Source of the DNA: Acidobacteriota bacterium | Lineage (GTDB): Bacteria; Acidobacteriota; Aminicenantia; UBA2199 | Reading direction: 5' to 3' | Assembly (NCBI GenBank): GCA_028749105.1 | Contig: JAQUQF010000043.1 | Span: forward strand, 1 to 10,023 | Length of the DNA: 10,023 nucleotides | Shown here: positions 1 to 6,006 of the stretch, one piece after another | Position numbering within the stretch: position 1 is the stretch's first letter | Layout of the letters: every line of letters starts with the position of its first letter | Made by a program: the position numbers and the translations under genes | Notes under the pieces: model-generated | What the model was told of the DNA's origin: nothing | The model's database searches: none | What the model saw: only the letters and a program-made list of their open reading frames with translations

Positions 1-2
1 GG

Positions 3-593
3 GGGTTCGCCTACACTTTCGGCCATCGTTCCGTTCGCCTGGTCATCACTCTCATCGCCTGGGCGAGCCTGGTCGGGGCCTCCTATATGACGCTGATGCC
101 CGTCTTCGTACGCCGGGTGCTGAACGGTGGCCCGCACAGCCTGGGTTTCCTCCTGGGGGCAGTGGGCTGCGGCGCCCTGCTGGGCGCCCTGGTCCTGGCC
201 TCACGGCGGACGATGCTGGGCCTGGAAAGAACCCTGGTCGGCGGCTCGGCCCTCTTCGGCCTGGGCCTCCTGGCGGTCTCCCAGGCGCGGGCTTTCTGGG
301 TGGCAATGCCCCTGATGTTCGTCATCGGCCTGGGGATGATGGTGCAGATGGCCTCGGCCAACACCTTCATCCAGCACCAGGTCAGCGACGACAAGCGGGC
401 GCGGGTGATGAGCATCTACACCATGGCCTTCATGGGCGCCACGCCCATCGGCAGCTTCCTGGTCGGATCCCTGACCAGCGCCATCGGCGTGCGCTGGACG
501 ATCGCCCTCGGCGGCGCCCTTACCCTGGCCGGGGCCATTGTCTTTGCCCGCAAGTTCCCCCTGCTGTCGGCCCCAGCGGGGGAAGCCCTGTAG
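3..593 (+). CDS. MFS transporter, EntS/MFS_3-like, C-terminal part
   Basis: The reading frame is already open at the window edge, so the gene starts upstream; 196 residues are visible up to the TAG at 591-593. The protein is strongly hydrophobic, with about six likely membrane segments (near visible residues 12-32, 47-66, 77-95, 98-120, 143-163 and 167-185), as expected for the C-terminal half of a 12-helix major facilitator. The loop SDDKRARVMSIY followed by GATPIGSFLVGSL matches the conserved RxRVMS...PxGS pattern of EntS-like/MFS_3 exporters. It should be an inner-membrane secondary transporter, probably a proton-driven exporter of a small molecule; the substrate cannot be told. It lies 37 bp upstream of queC on the same strand. 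A likely promoter fills that gap, so it is probably a separate unit and not part of the que operon. Family assignment is firm; function is open. Confidence 0.85.
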   Translation, partial: GFAYTFGHRSVRLVITLIAWASLVGASYMTLMPVFVRRVLNGGPHSLGFLLGAVGCGALLGALVLASRRTMLGLERTLVGGSALFGLGLLAVSQARAFWVAMPLMFVIGLGMMVQMASANTFIQHQVSDDKRARVMSIYTMAFMGATPIGSFLVGSLTSAIGVRWTIALGGALTLAGAIVFARKFPLLSAPAGEAL

Positions 594-595
594 GG

Positions 596-624
596 TTGGT
601 TTCTCCCTGTGATTGCGGTAAAAT
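596..624 (+). promoter_or_regulatory. Probable sigma-70-type promoter for queCDE, predicted leaderless start
   Basis: TTGGTT at 596-601 and TAAAAT at 619-624 are separated by exactly 17 bp. The -10 matches consensus at 5 of 6 positions and the -35 at 3 of 6. With normal geometry, transcription would begin at 631, the A of the queC ATG. The -35 starts 2 bp after the MFS stop codon. This is prediction only; the weak -35 keeps confidence moderate. Confidence 0.5.
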
Positions 625-630
625 GATCCC

Positions 631-1329
631 ATGAATAAAGGCGTGATCGTGTTATTTTCCGGCGGCATCGACTCGACCACGGCGCTCTACTGGGCGCTGA
701 AGAAATTCGAACCGGTGCGGGCGCTGATCTTTGACTACGGCCAGCAACACCGCATCGAGGTGGCCATGGCGAAAAGGATCGCCGCCAGCCTTGGGGTCGA
801 GTGCGACGTCGCCGAACTGCCGCTGCCGGGGCTGCTGAATTCGGCGCTGCTCGGCGACGCCCGTCCCATCGCCGCCTCCCTGGCCGAGTCGCGTTGCGAA
901 CCCGGCCCGCCCTCGACCTACGTACCGTTCCGCAACGGCATCTTCCTGGCCATAGCCGCCGCCTATGCCGAATCGCGCGGCTGCCGCCATCTGGTCACCG
1001 GCTTCAACTCCATCGACGCTCCCGACTATCCGGATACGACCGAGGCCTTCGCCAGGAAAATGGCGGCGGCCATCAATCAGGGTACCTCGGCCAGCAAGGG
1101 CGGGGCAAAATTCAAGCTGCATACGCCGTTGGCCACCTTGAGCAAAAAGGAGATCGTTGCCCTCGGGTTCGAGCTGGGCGCCGATTATTCGCATTCCGTC
1201 TCCTGCTACCGCGGCAGCGAAGTCCCCTGCGGCCGCTGCCCCTCCTGCGACATCCGTTCGCGGGCCTTCGCGGAACTGGGGCGGACCGATCCGCTGCTGG
1301 AGCGGTTGGGCAAGGAGGGAAAAGCATGA
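631..1329 (+). CDS. queC: 7-cyano-7-deazaguanine (preQ0) synthase QueC
   Basis: This 232-residue protein is an N-type ATP pyrophosphatase that converts 7-carboxy-7-deazaguanine plus ammonia and ATP into preQ0, the third step of the CDG route to queuosine; it acts in the cytoplasm. The PP-loop SGGIDST is at residues 10-16. The family's PFRNG motif is at 99-103, and the substrate-side segment TGFNSIDAPDYPD is at 123-135. The zinc site is complete: C192, C200, C203 and C206 (Cx8-Cx2-Cx2-C). Length fits the family (about 220-240). The ATG at 631 is chosen because the protein begins directly with the first beta strand before the PP-loop. No Shine-Dalgarno precedes it (GATCCC is adjacent), and the likely -10 box is 6 bp upstream, so a leaderless message is probable. 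Its last 4 bases overlap queD (ATGA). The assignment is very secure. Confidence 0.97.
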   Translation: MNKGVIVLFSGGIDSTTALYWALKKFEPVRALIFDYGQQHRIEVAMAKRIAASLGVECDVAELPLPGLLNSALLGDARPIAASLAESRCEPGPPSTYVPFRNGIFLAIAAAYAESRGCRHLVTGFNSIDAPDYPDTTEAFARKMAAAINQGTSASKGGAKFKLHTPLATLSKKEIVALGFELGADYSHSVSCYRGSEVPCGRCPSCDIRSRAFAELGRTDPLLERLGKEGKA

Positions 1330-1673
1330 GTTGGCAACTGGTGGTCAAGCAGAAGTTTTCCGCGGCCCATTTCCTGGAAAATTACAAGGGCAAGTGCGAG
1401 AAGATGCACGGCCATACCTTTGAACTGGAGGTTTTCCTGCGCACGAGCGAGCTGGACAAGTCGGGCATTTCCATCGACTTCGGCCCAGTCAAGGATTTCC
1501 TGCGCGGCCTGGTGCCCGACCACAAGGTGCTCAATGAGGTCTACGATTTTTCCCCCTCGGCGGAGAACCTGGCCCGTTATTTTTTTCAGCGGATCAAGGA
1601 TACGTACCCTGTCGTCAAGGTGATCGTCTGGGAATCGGAGGATGCCGGAGCGGCCTATGCTGAAGATCAGTGA
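1326..1673 (+). CDS. queD: 6-carboxy-5,6,7,8-tetrahydropterin synthase QueD
   Basis: This 115-residue protein belongs to the PTPS/QueD family and makes 6-carboxytetrahydropterin from dihydroneopterin triphosphate, the second step towards preQ0. The zinc-binding histidines are H15 (in FSAAH), H28 and H30 (HGH). The catalytic cysteine is C24 in the family pattern CxxxHGH. The D65-H66 pair in DHKVLNE and the glutamate E103 in VWES are the other active-site signatures. Length is normal for bacterial QueD (about 115-125). The ATG at 1326 overlaps the queC stop as ATGA. A perfect AAGGAGG at 1312-1318 sits 7 nt upstream inside queC, so this start is well fixed; the same frame is open further upstream inside queC, but that extension is spurious. 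queE begins 17 nt before this gene ends, so the three genes are translationally linked. Confidence 0.96.
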   Translation: MSWQLVVKQKFSAAHFLENYKGKCEKMHGHTFELEVFLRTSELDKSGISIDFGPVKDFLRGLVPDHKVLNEVYDFSPSAENLARYFFQRIKDTYPVVKVIVWESEDAGAAYAEDQ

Positions 1674-2268
1674 GGTCTTCTGGTCGGCCCAGGGCGAGGG
1701 GCTGCACAGCGGCACATCCTCGATCTTCATCCGCCTGGCAGGGTGCTCGCTGCGTTGTCCGTATTGCGACAGCCGGCGCGCCTGGAAGACAGGCCGATCT
1801 CTTGAAACCGTCGCGATCTTGGCCGAAGTCATCGCCCTGAAGGCCGTCCGGCCGCACGTGCGGGTCGTCATCACCGGCGGCGAGCCCCTGGAGCAGAACC
1901 TGAAGGAGCTGGTGGCGGCTCTGCACCGCCTGCGCTGCCGCGTGGCGCTGGAGACCAACGGCCTTCATTTTCAGGATCTGCATTTCAACTGGTGGACGGT
2001 TTCGCCCAAGGACGTCTCGGGTTACAGCGTCCACCCCAAACTGTGGGCCAAGGCTGATGAGATCAAGCTGGTGGTCAGGCCCTCGCTCGATCTCGATGTG
2101 GTCAAGAAGATGCGCTCCTGCACCGAAGCCCCCATTTTCCTGCAGCCCGAGCGGCGGGACCGCCGGCGCTACCCGCGCACGTATGCCTTCTACAAAACCT
2201 GCTGCGCCGCCGGCATCCCTGATGTCCGCCTGGGGCTGCAGCTGCACACCATATTCCGCATCCCATAA
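1657..2268 (+). CDS. queE: 7-carboxy-7-deazaguanine synthase QueE (radical SAM)
   Basis: This 203-residue radical SAM enzyme rearranges 6-carboxytetrahydropterin to 7-carboxy-7-deazaguanine, supplying the QueC substrate. The 4Fe-4S/SAM cysteines are C30, C34 and C37 in the classical Cx3-Cx2-C spacing (GCSLRCPYCD). The protein has the QueE start motif SEVFWSAQGEG (5-15), the SAM-binding GGEP at 74-77, ETNG at 99-102, SPK at 116-118 and DEIKLVV at 134-140. I place the start at 1657 because GGAG at 1647-1650 is 6 nt upstream and conserved sequence begins at once. An in-frame ATG at 1642 has GGAG only 1 nt away and would add five unconserved residues. The gene overlaps queD by 17 nt. No clear intrinsic terminator follows; an A6-TA-T8 tract begins 8 nt after the stop but has no GC stem and is better read as a promoter element. 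Confidence 0.95.
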   Translation: MLKISEVFWSAQGEGLHSGTSSIFIRLAGCSLRCPYCDSRRAWKTGRSLETVAILAEVIALKAVRPHVRVVITGGEPLEQNLKELVAALHRLRCRVALETNGLHFQDLHFNWWTVSPKDVSGYSVHPKLWAKADEIKLVVRPSLDLDVVKKMRSCTEAPIFLQPERRDRRRYPRTYAFYKTCCAAGIPDVRLGLQLHTIFRIP

Positions 2269-2277
2269 ATGCGGTCA

Positions 2278-2325
2278 AAAAATATTTTTTTTCCTATTGC
2301 ATTTTTCGGCGATCTGGATTATAAT
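2278..2325 (+). promoter_or_regulatory. Strong sigma-70 promoter with UP-element-like tract, upstream of RRM gene
   Basis: TTGCAT (2297-2302) and a perfect TATAAT (2320-2325) are 17 bp apart, predicting a start near 2332. Just upstream, 2278-2288 reads AAAAATATTTT, which fits the distal UP-element pattern AAAWWTWTTTT recognised by the RNA polymerase alpha subunit, at about -54 to -44. This is the best promoter in the window and the only one with such a tract. It implies high basal expression of the RNA-binding protein downstream. Activity itself is inferred from sequence. Confidence 0.75.
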
Positions 2326-2331
2326 GCGCTT

Positions 2332-2516
2332 GATTGAGTTCAGTGAATGCTTCAAGTAATTGAAAATTCGTTGGTTTGCCGAAGATCCCCGCAAGATTTG
2401 GTAAAATCCCCACGTCAACGCTGAAGACGAGATTTCCATGATCCCAGGGTTCGGACTACCGGATGGAATTTTTAAGCTGAATGTTCACAAATCAAAAACT
2501 CAAATCGGAGGTTTTT
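2332..2516 (+). promoter_or_regulatory. Long (~185 nt) predicted 5' leader of the RRM gene
   Basis: This stretch lies between the predicted transcription start and the RRM start codon. It holds no recognisable gene. A GGTAAAAT box at 2400-2407 could be a second -10 element, but I see no -35 at proper spacing. CTTGA (2329-2333) and TCAAG (2354-2358) could form a weak 5-bp stem; I see no strong hairpin and no known riboswitch. Long leaders are common in cold-regulated RNA-binding protein genes, which is suggestive only. Confidence 0.4.
2507..2511 (+). promoter_or_regulatory. Ribosome binding site of the RRM gene
   Basis: GGAGG at 2507-2511 is 5 nt (TTTTT) before the ATG at 2517. This decides the start against the in-frame ATG at 2481, which has no Shine-Dalgarno at proper distance and would add 12 residues ahead of the conserved RNP2 strand. 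Confidence 0.85.
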
Positions 2517-2813
2517 ATGAACATTTACGTAGGTAACTTACCCTGGGAGATCCAAGAAGAGGATCTGCGCAAGTCTTTTGAGGAATTTGGCCAGGTGGCT
2601 TCAGCGACCATCATCAAGGACAAGTTCACGAACAAGCCGAGAGGCTTCGGCTTCGTTGAAATGCCGGAGAAAGAAGAAGCCGCGGCGGCCATCAAGGCCC
2701 TCAACGGCAAAGAGCTGAAAGGCCGGCCCATGAAGGTCAACGAGGCCAAGCCGAAAACCGAAGGCGGCGGCAATCGTGACCGCGACCGCTTCGGCGGCGG
2801 CAACCGCTGGTAA
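2517..2813 (+). CDS. Single-RRM RNA-binding protein, glycine/arginine-tailed
   Basis: This 98-residue protein consists of one RNA recognition motif and a short tail. RNP2 is IYVGNLP at residues 3-9 and RNP1 is RGFGFVEM at 42-49, with the aromatic residues Y4, F44 and F46 that stack on RNA bases. The fold runs to about residue 80. The tail (about 84-98) is rich in Gly, Arg and Asp (GGGNRDRDRFGGGNRW), like the tails of cyanobacterial Rbp proteins and eukaryotic glycine-rich RNA-binding proteins. It should bind single-stranded RNA in the cytoplasm; the targets are unknown. Small bacterial RRM proteins are known in cyanobacteria and several other phyla, some cold-induced. The gene stands alone, with a strong promoter and long leader in front and an intrinsic terminator behind, so it is probably monocistronic and highly expressed. 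Family assignment is secure; role is not. Confidence 0.93.
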   Translation: MNIYVGNLPWEIQEEDLRKSFEEFGQVASATIIKDKFTNKPRGFGFVEMPEKEEAAAAIKALNGKELKGRPMKVNEAKPKTEGGGNRDRDRFGGGNRW

Positions 2814-2817
2814 GCGC

Positions 2818-2855
2818 ACGCTTCCAGCGTAAAGCCAAGAACTAGAAACTAGTTC
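2818..2855 (+). repeat. Two small inverted repeats in the RRM gene 3' region
   Basis: ACGCT-TCC-AGCGT (2818-2830) is a perfect 5-bp stem with a 3-nt loop. GAACTAG-AAA-CTAGTTC (2839-2855) is a perfect 7-bp stem with a 3-nt loop. Both lie between the RRM stop and the terminator and would be transcribed as consecutive stem-loops. Neither has a T-tract, so they are not terminators themselves. Confidence 0.6.
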
Positions 2856-2860
2856 GAAAT

Positions 2861-3019
2861 TTAGGGGACGGACCCGCAAGGGTTCGTCCCTTTTTTTTTA
2901 TCCCCCCCGTTCCGCCTCCCACCGCTGCGGTTGACGAACTGCACCAGCGAAAGGAGCCAGGCATTGCGCGGCAGCCCCGAATAGGCCTCGCGGTAGAAGG
3001 AAAAGGCCCGGCGCAGCAT
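2861..3019 (-). pseudogene. Truncated N-terminus of an MFS transporter (gene remnant)
   Basis: On the minus strand, 5 nt after the addB stop, an ATG at 3019 opens a 52-residue frame ending at 2861. Its first ~33 residues (to about 2921) look like the conserved start of a major facilitator transporter: SFYREAYSGLPRNAWLLSLV followed by QFVNRSG. In intact relatives this leads into the first membrane helix with a TMVLPF-like continuation. Here, after NRSG, the frame turns into low-complexity GGRRNGGDKKKG and then reads through the RRM terminator to a TAA. The rest of the ~400-residue transporter is absent from the window. The position suggests a former third gene of the addAB transcription unit, lost by deletion or rearrangement. 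An assembly join at the neighbouring G7 and A9 runs is an alternative. Recognition is from family memory, so it is probable, not proven. Confidence 0.6.
2865..2899 (+). terminator. Intrinsic terminator of the RRM gene
   Basis: An 11-bp stem, GGGACGGACCC (2865-2875) with GGGTTCGTCCC (2880-2890), contains one G-U pair and closes a GCAA tetraloop. Nine T residues (2891-2899) follow directly. This is a textbook Rho-independent terminator for the plus strand, about 50 nt after the RRM stop. On the minus strand the hairpin is followed only by a weak CTAAATTT, so it probably does not end addAB transcription efficiently. Confidence 0.93.
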
Positions 3020-3024
3020 GGGGA

Positions 3025-6006
3025 TTACAGGTTGCCGCAGGGGAGGCGGAAGTGGCAGAATGAGCAATGGCGCTCATCGCCCGGGTTGGGCAGGAAATAC
3101 TCGCGGGAATGGATATCGCGGACGATCTCACTCAAATCGCTGACGAATGCCTCCATGGCCGCCCTTTTCTCGCCAGCCGTGAACGGCTGCGGGTTGCGGC
3201 CGCCGGTCAGGAAAATGCGTTGCAACATCCTCCCGCCATTTTCCCGAAGGAACACGTAAGCGGCATCGAGATCATCCCAGCCCTTGTTCTGCCCCCGTGC
3301 CAGGAGCAAGAGGTAGACCTGGAGCTGCATGCCCGGGTATTTTTTGCGGAAAGCCGCCAGGGCATTGAAATAGCCCTTTTCATCCCGCTGGAAAAGATCC
3401 TTCAGGTCCACGGTTTCGTTCATGCGGACCCTGGGGGGGAAGGGCGCGCCTGTCTTGTAGTCGATGACGCGCAGCGTGTCCCCCTCCCTTTCCAGGCGAT
3501 CGAGCTTGCCTTTGATGCCGACCCGTTGCTCAAGCCCCGGGATCTCAAGATCCGTGGATAGTGCTTTTTCCCGTTTTTCGACCCGGATGCCGCTCTGTTC
3601 GATCCGCTTGCCGTCCTCGCGGACGAACTGGCGCAGCTGCTCCAGCAGGGTCCAGGAGCGGATACGCTCCAGCCCCTTTTCCGGGTCGAAGTTGCGCTGG
3701 CGAAAGGCATCGAACAGAAACGCTTGCAGGTCGGCTTCCAGGGCTTTCTCTCCGTTCCCCTTCGTCGCCCGTGCTGCCGGATATTTTTTATACAGAGCCT
3801 CGAGCGCTTCGTGGGCGATGGTGCCGATCAGGTCGCCCTCTGTCTCCGGGGCCACCTCCTCCCGTTCTTTCAGGCCGAGCACCCTGCCAAAATAAAATTG
3901 GAGCGGGCATTTGACGTAGGTCTCCAGAGAAGATGGGGACAGGATGATCGCCGCCAGCCGTTCGCGGACGGCCAGGTTCTTTTTCACGGTCAGGAGTTCT
4001 TGCGGCTGGATCTCAAAGGGCAGCGAGAGGGGGGCGGCCGCCGGGGCCCGCCTGTTTTTTTTCTCGGCCGCATAGACGATGCGTTCGATGAAGCGGCTGC
4101 GCTCGCACGCCTGGCCATCTTCGCCTTTGCGGGGATACAGCACATGAACGCGCTTGGCGGACCCGAGCATGGCGAAAAAGTTGAAGGCGTATATCGCTTC
4201 CCAGTCGCCGTGATCGCGGATGCCGAAGATGGCGCGTATATCCGCGGGGAGGATGGGATCATATTTCAGCGTGCCGGGCAGGATGCCCTCCAGGGCGTCG
4301 AGGATGACGATCTCATCGAATGACAGGCCGCGAAACTCGAGGGGTCCCATCACCTGCACCCCCTGCAGCGGCGAACCCTCGAAGCGGATGGTGCGGCCGC
4401 GGAAATGGGAGCGCACCATGGCGGCCAGGCCGGCGGCGGCAGCCCCTTGGAAGGCGGTGTCATGGGACGAGGCGAAATCCTTCAGCTCCTCCAGTGCGTC
4501 CAGGGCGGCGGCGGCGTACTCGTTGAGGAACAGGTGGCTGCCGCGGTTCTTTTCGCTGCCCACGCTTTCCAGTGCCTGCTGCAGGAAGGCGAGGAGCGGC
4601 GGCATTGCTGCGATTTCCTGGGGAATGAAGCGCTGGTGCAGGCCGCTGACCTGGGCCGCGATCTCGGCGGCGAGTCCCGAGGCAATTCCGTGCTCCGGCC
4701 TTTGCATCTCGGAGCTGAGCTTCGCTTCCAGTCCGGCGACTGAAACGCGGGTCAGGTTCCCTCCGTCGATGATGTTCTCCAGCAGATGGATCCCCCTTTT
4801 CAAGGGTTCCCGGTCCCCGCCGCCTCCTGATATCTTCACGTAGGGGTGACGGATGAGCTGGAGGTAGTCGCCTGACCCGATCATGCCCCCTTCCGTGTTC
4901 TCCAGTATCGTCAGCAGGGAATCGATCAGCTGCATCATGGGCGTCCGTTCCAGCGGGTAGCCCAGCGTGATGTTGAAAGGCAGCCTGTTCGTGTCCTGAT
5001 CGAAGCGCGATACGGCCCCCTGGACAAAGGGGATAAGGCTGGGAGAAGAGGGAAGAAGGACGGCGACCTTGCGCAAGGAAGCTTCGTCGCGGCCGCGACA
5101 AATCTCCTCCAGAATGCGGAAGGCATGATACACCTCGCCCTCCACGCCGTCGCAGGGATGGATCGTTACCTTGTCGGCCAGGTCGTCCCAGGAGTCGGAG
5201 CGGAAGGCGGCGGGCCGGGGCAGCTCTAAGCTGTCAATGGTTTTGGCCTGCAACTGGAACGGCGAAAGGGGATTGTCCAGCCCGATCGGGTCCGTGCGCA
5301 GGATGAGGTCCGCCCCGTGCTTTTTCAGGAAGAAAGAAAACAGTTTGCTTTCGCAGGTGTTCATGGCGTTGAAGCCGCTGAAGATCCAGTGCCTGGCCGG
5401 GGGAATTGCCAGATCGCCTTTATCAGCCAGATCGGCCACCATGCGTGAAGCCATCCCCCGGGTGGCCTGCTTGCGGCTGCCCAGGCGCTGTCCGAGGTCG
5501 GCCAGCAGGTCGGGGATCTTCAGGATGAATTCCTTGTAGGAGCGATGGTAGTCGCCCAATCCGGCGAATTCCTTGTATTGAGCGAAATCGATCCTGTCGA
5601 TCCGCCCGCCCTCGGTCAAGATCTCCTCCAGGGCGTTCAGGATCTTCTGCGCCCACGGCAGAAAGGAAGCGAAATCGGTGATCTTGCGGCTCCCGTACAT
5701 TCCGTCCCTGAAGACGAAGTTGGCGCTTTCAAAAACAGCGTGGGCGGCTTCCAGCTCGTCCAGGATCCGCTGGCCGTGAAAGTTCAGGCTGAAAAGCGAC
5801 TCGAAAAAGGCCTCGATGGGGAACAGGGCCGGGGGAAAGAAATTGCCGTTCATCGCCGCGGCCAGATCCTGGCGCAGGAAGAAGCCAAAGCGGCGACTGG
5901 GAAAGACGACCGTCGTGGCGGAAAGGTCGTTGTTTTCGCGGTTCTCGAGTATCCGCGCGCAGGTCCGCTCGACAAGGTTTTCCTGGAGGCCGATCAGCTC
6001 GAGCAT
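3025..6006 (-). CDS. addB: AddB-type helicase-nuclease subunit with Fe-S PD-(D/E)XK nuclease
   Basis: This 993-residue protein is the partner of AddA in double-strand-break end resection. The C-terminal RecB-type nuclease domain is complete: H732 (GTIAHEAL), D836 (GKLDR), D849 and K851 (VIDYKTG) and Q894xxxY898. Four cysteines are arranged as in AddB iron-sulphur clusters: C700 (KCPLQFYF), then C981, C984 and C990 (Cx2-Cx5-C) near the C-terminus. The N-terminal ~690 residues form an inactivated helicase-like region; where Bacillus AddB has a Walker A there is only TTVVFPSRRFGFF (31-43), so ATP-driven motor activity should rest with AddA. The start at 6006 is set by GAGGAG 5 nt upstream and the 13-nt overlap with addA. 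The same frame stays open upstream within addA but codes low-complexity sequence. It could also be named a generic PD-(D/E)XK family protein; context favours AddB. Confidence 0.92.
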   Translation of the reverse strand: MLELIGLQENLVERTCARILENRENNDLSATTVVFPSRRFGFFLRQDLAAAMNGNFFPPALFPIEAFFESLFSLNFHGQRILDELEAAHAVFESANFVFRDGMYGSRKITDFASFLPWAQKILNALEEILTEGGRIDRIDFAQYKEFAGLGDYHRSYKEFILKIPDLLADLGQRLGSRKQATRGMASRMVADLADKGDLAIPPARHWIFSGFNAMNTCESKLFSFFLKKHGADLILRTDPIGLDNPLSPFQLQAKTIDSLELPRPAAFRSDSWDDLADKVTIHPCDGVEGEVYHAFRILEEICRGRDEASLRKVAVLLPSSPSLIPFVQGAVSRFDQDTNRLPFNITLGYPLERTPMMQLIDSLLTILENTEGGMIGSGDYLQLIRHPYVKISGGGGDREPLKRGIHLLENIIDGGNLTRVSVAGLEAKLSSEMQRPEHGIASGLAAEIAAQVSGLHQRFIPQEIAAMPPLLAFLQQALESVGSEKNRGSHLFLNEYAAAALDALEELKDFASSHDTAFQGAAAAGLAAMVRSHFRGRTIRFEGSPLQGVQVMGPLEFRGLSFDEIVILDALEGILPGTLKYDPILPADIRAIFGIRDHGDWEAIYAFNFFAMLGSAKRVHVLYPRKGEDGQACERSRFIERIVYAAEKKNRRAPAAAPLSLPFEIQPQELLTVKKNLAVRERLAAIILSPSSLETYVKCPLQFYFGRVLGLKEREEVAPETEGDLIGTIAHEALEALYKKYPAARATKGNGEKALEADLQAFLFDAFRQRNFDPEKGLERIRSWTLLEQLRQFVREDGKRIEQSGIRVEKREKALSTDLEIPGLEQRVGIKGKLDRLEREGDTLRVIDYKTGAPFPPRVRMNETVDLKDLFQRDEKGYFNALAAFRKKYPGMQLQVYLLLLARGQNKGWDDLDAAYVFLRENGGRMLQRIFLTGGRNPQPFTAGEKRAAMEAFVSDLSEIVRDIHSREYFLPNPGDERHCSFCHFRLPCGNL

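Noticed and set aside
801..1325. N-terminal extension of queD into queC
   Set aside because: The extension is an arginine-rich out-of-frame reading of queC. The ATG at 1326 with AAGGAGG upstream is the true start.
2277..2292. A6-TA-T8 tract as a terminator of queCDE
   Set aside because: There is no GC-containing stem, only self-complementary A/T. Its place just upstream of the -35 box fits an UP element better.
2438..2536. 32-codon frame overlapping the RRM start, a possible leader peptide
   Set aside because: It has only a poor Shine-Dalgarno and no recognisable peptide character, and a frame of this length is likely by chance.
3724..4323. 199-codon open frame on the plus strand inside addB
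   Set aside because: Antisense shadow of addB with no domain signature, promoter or ribosome binding site.
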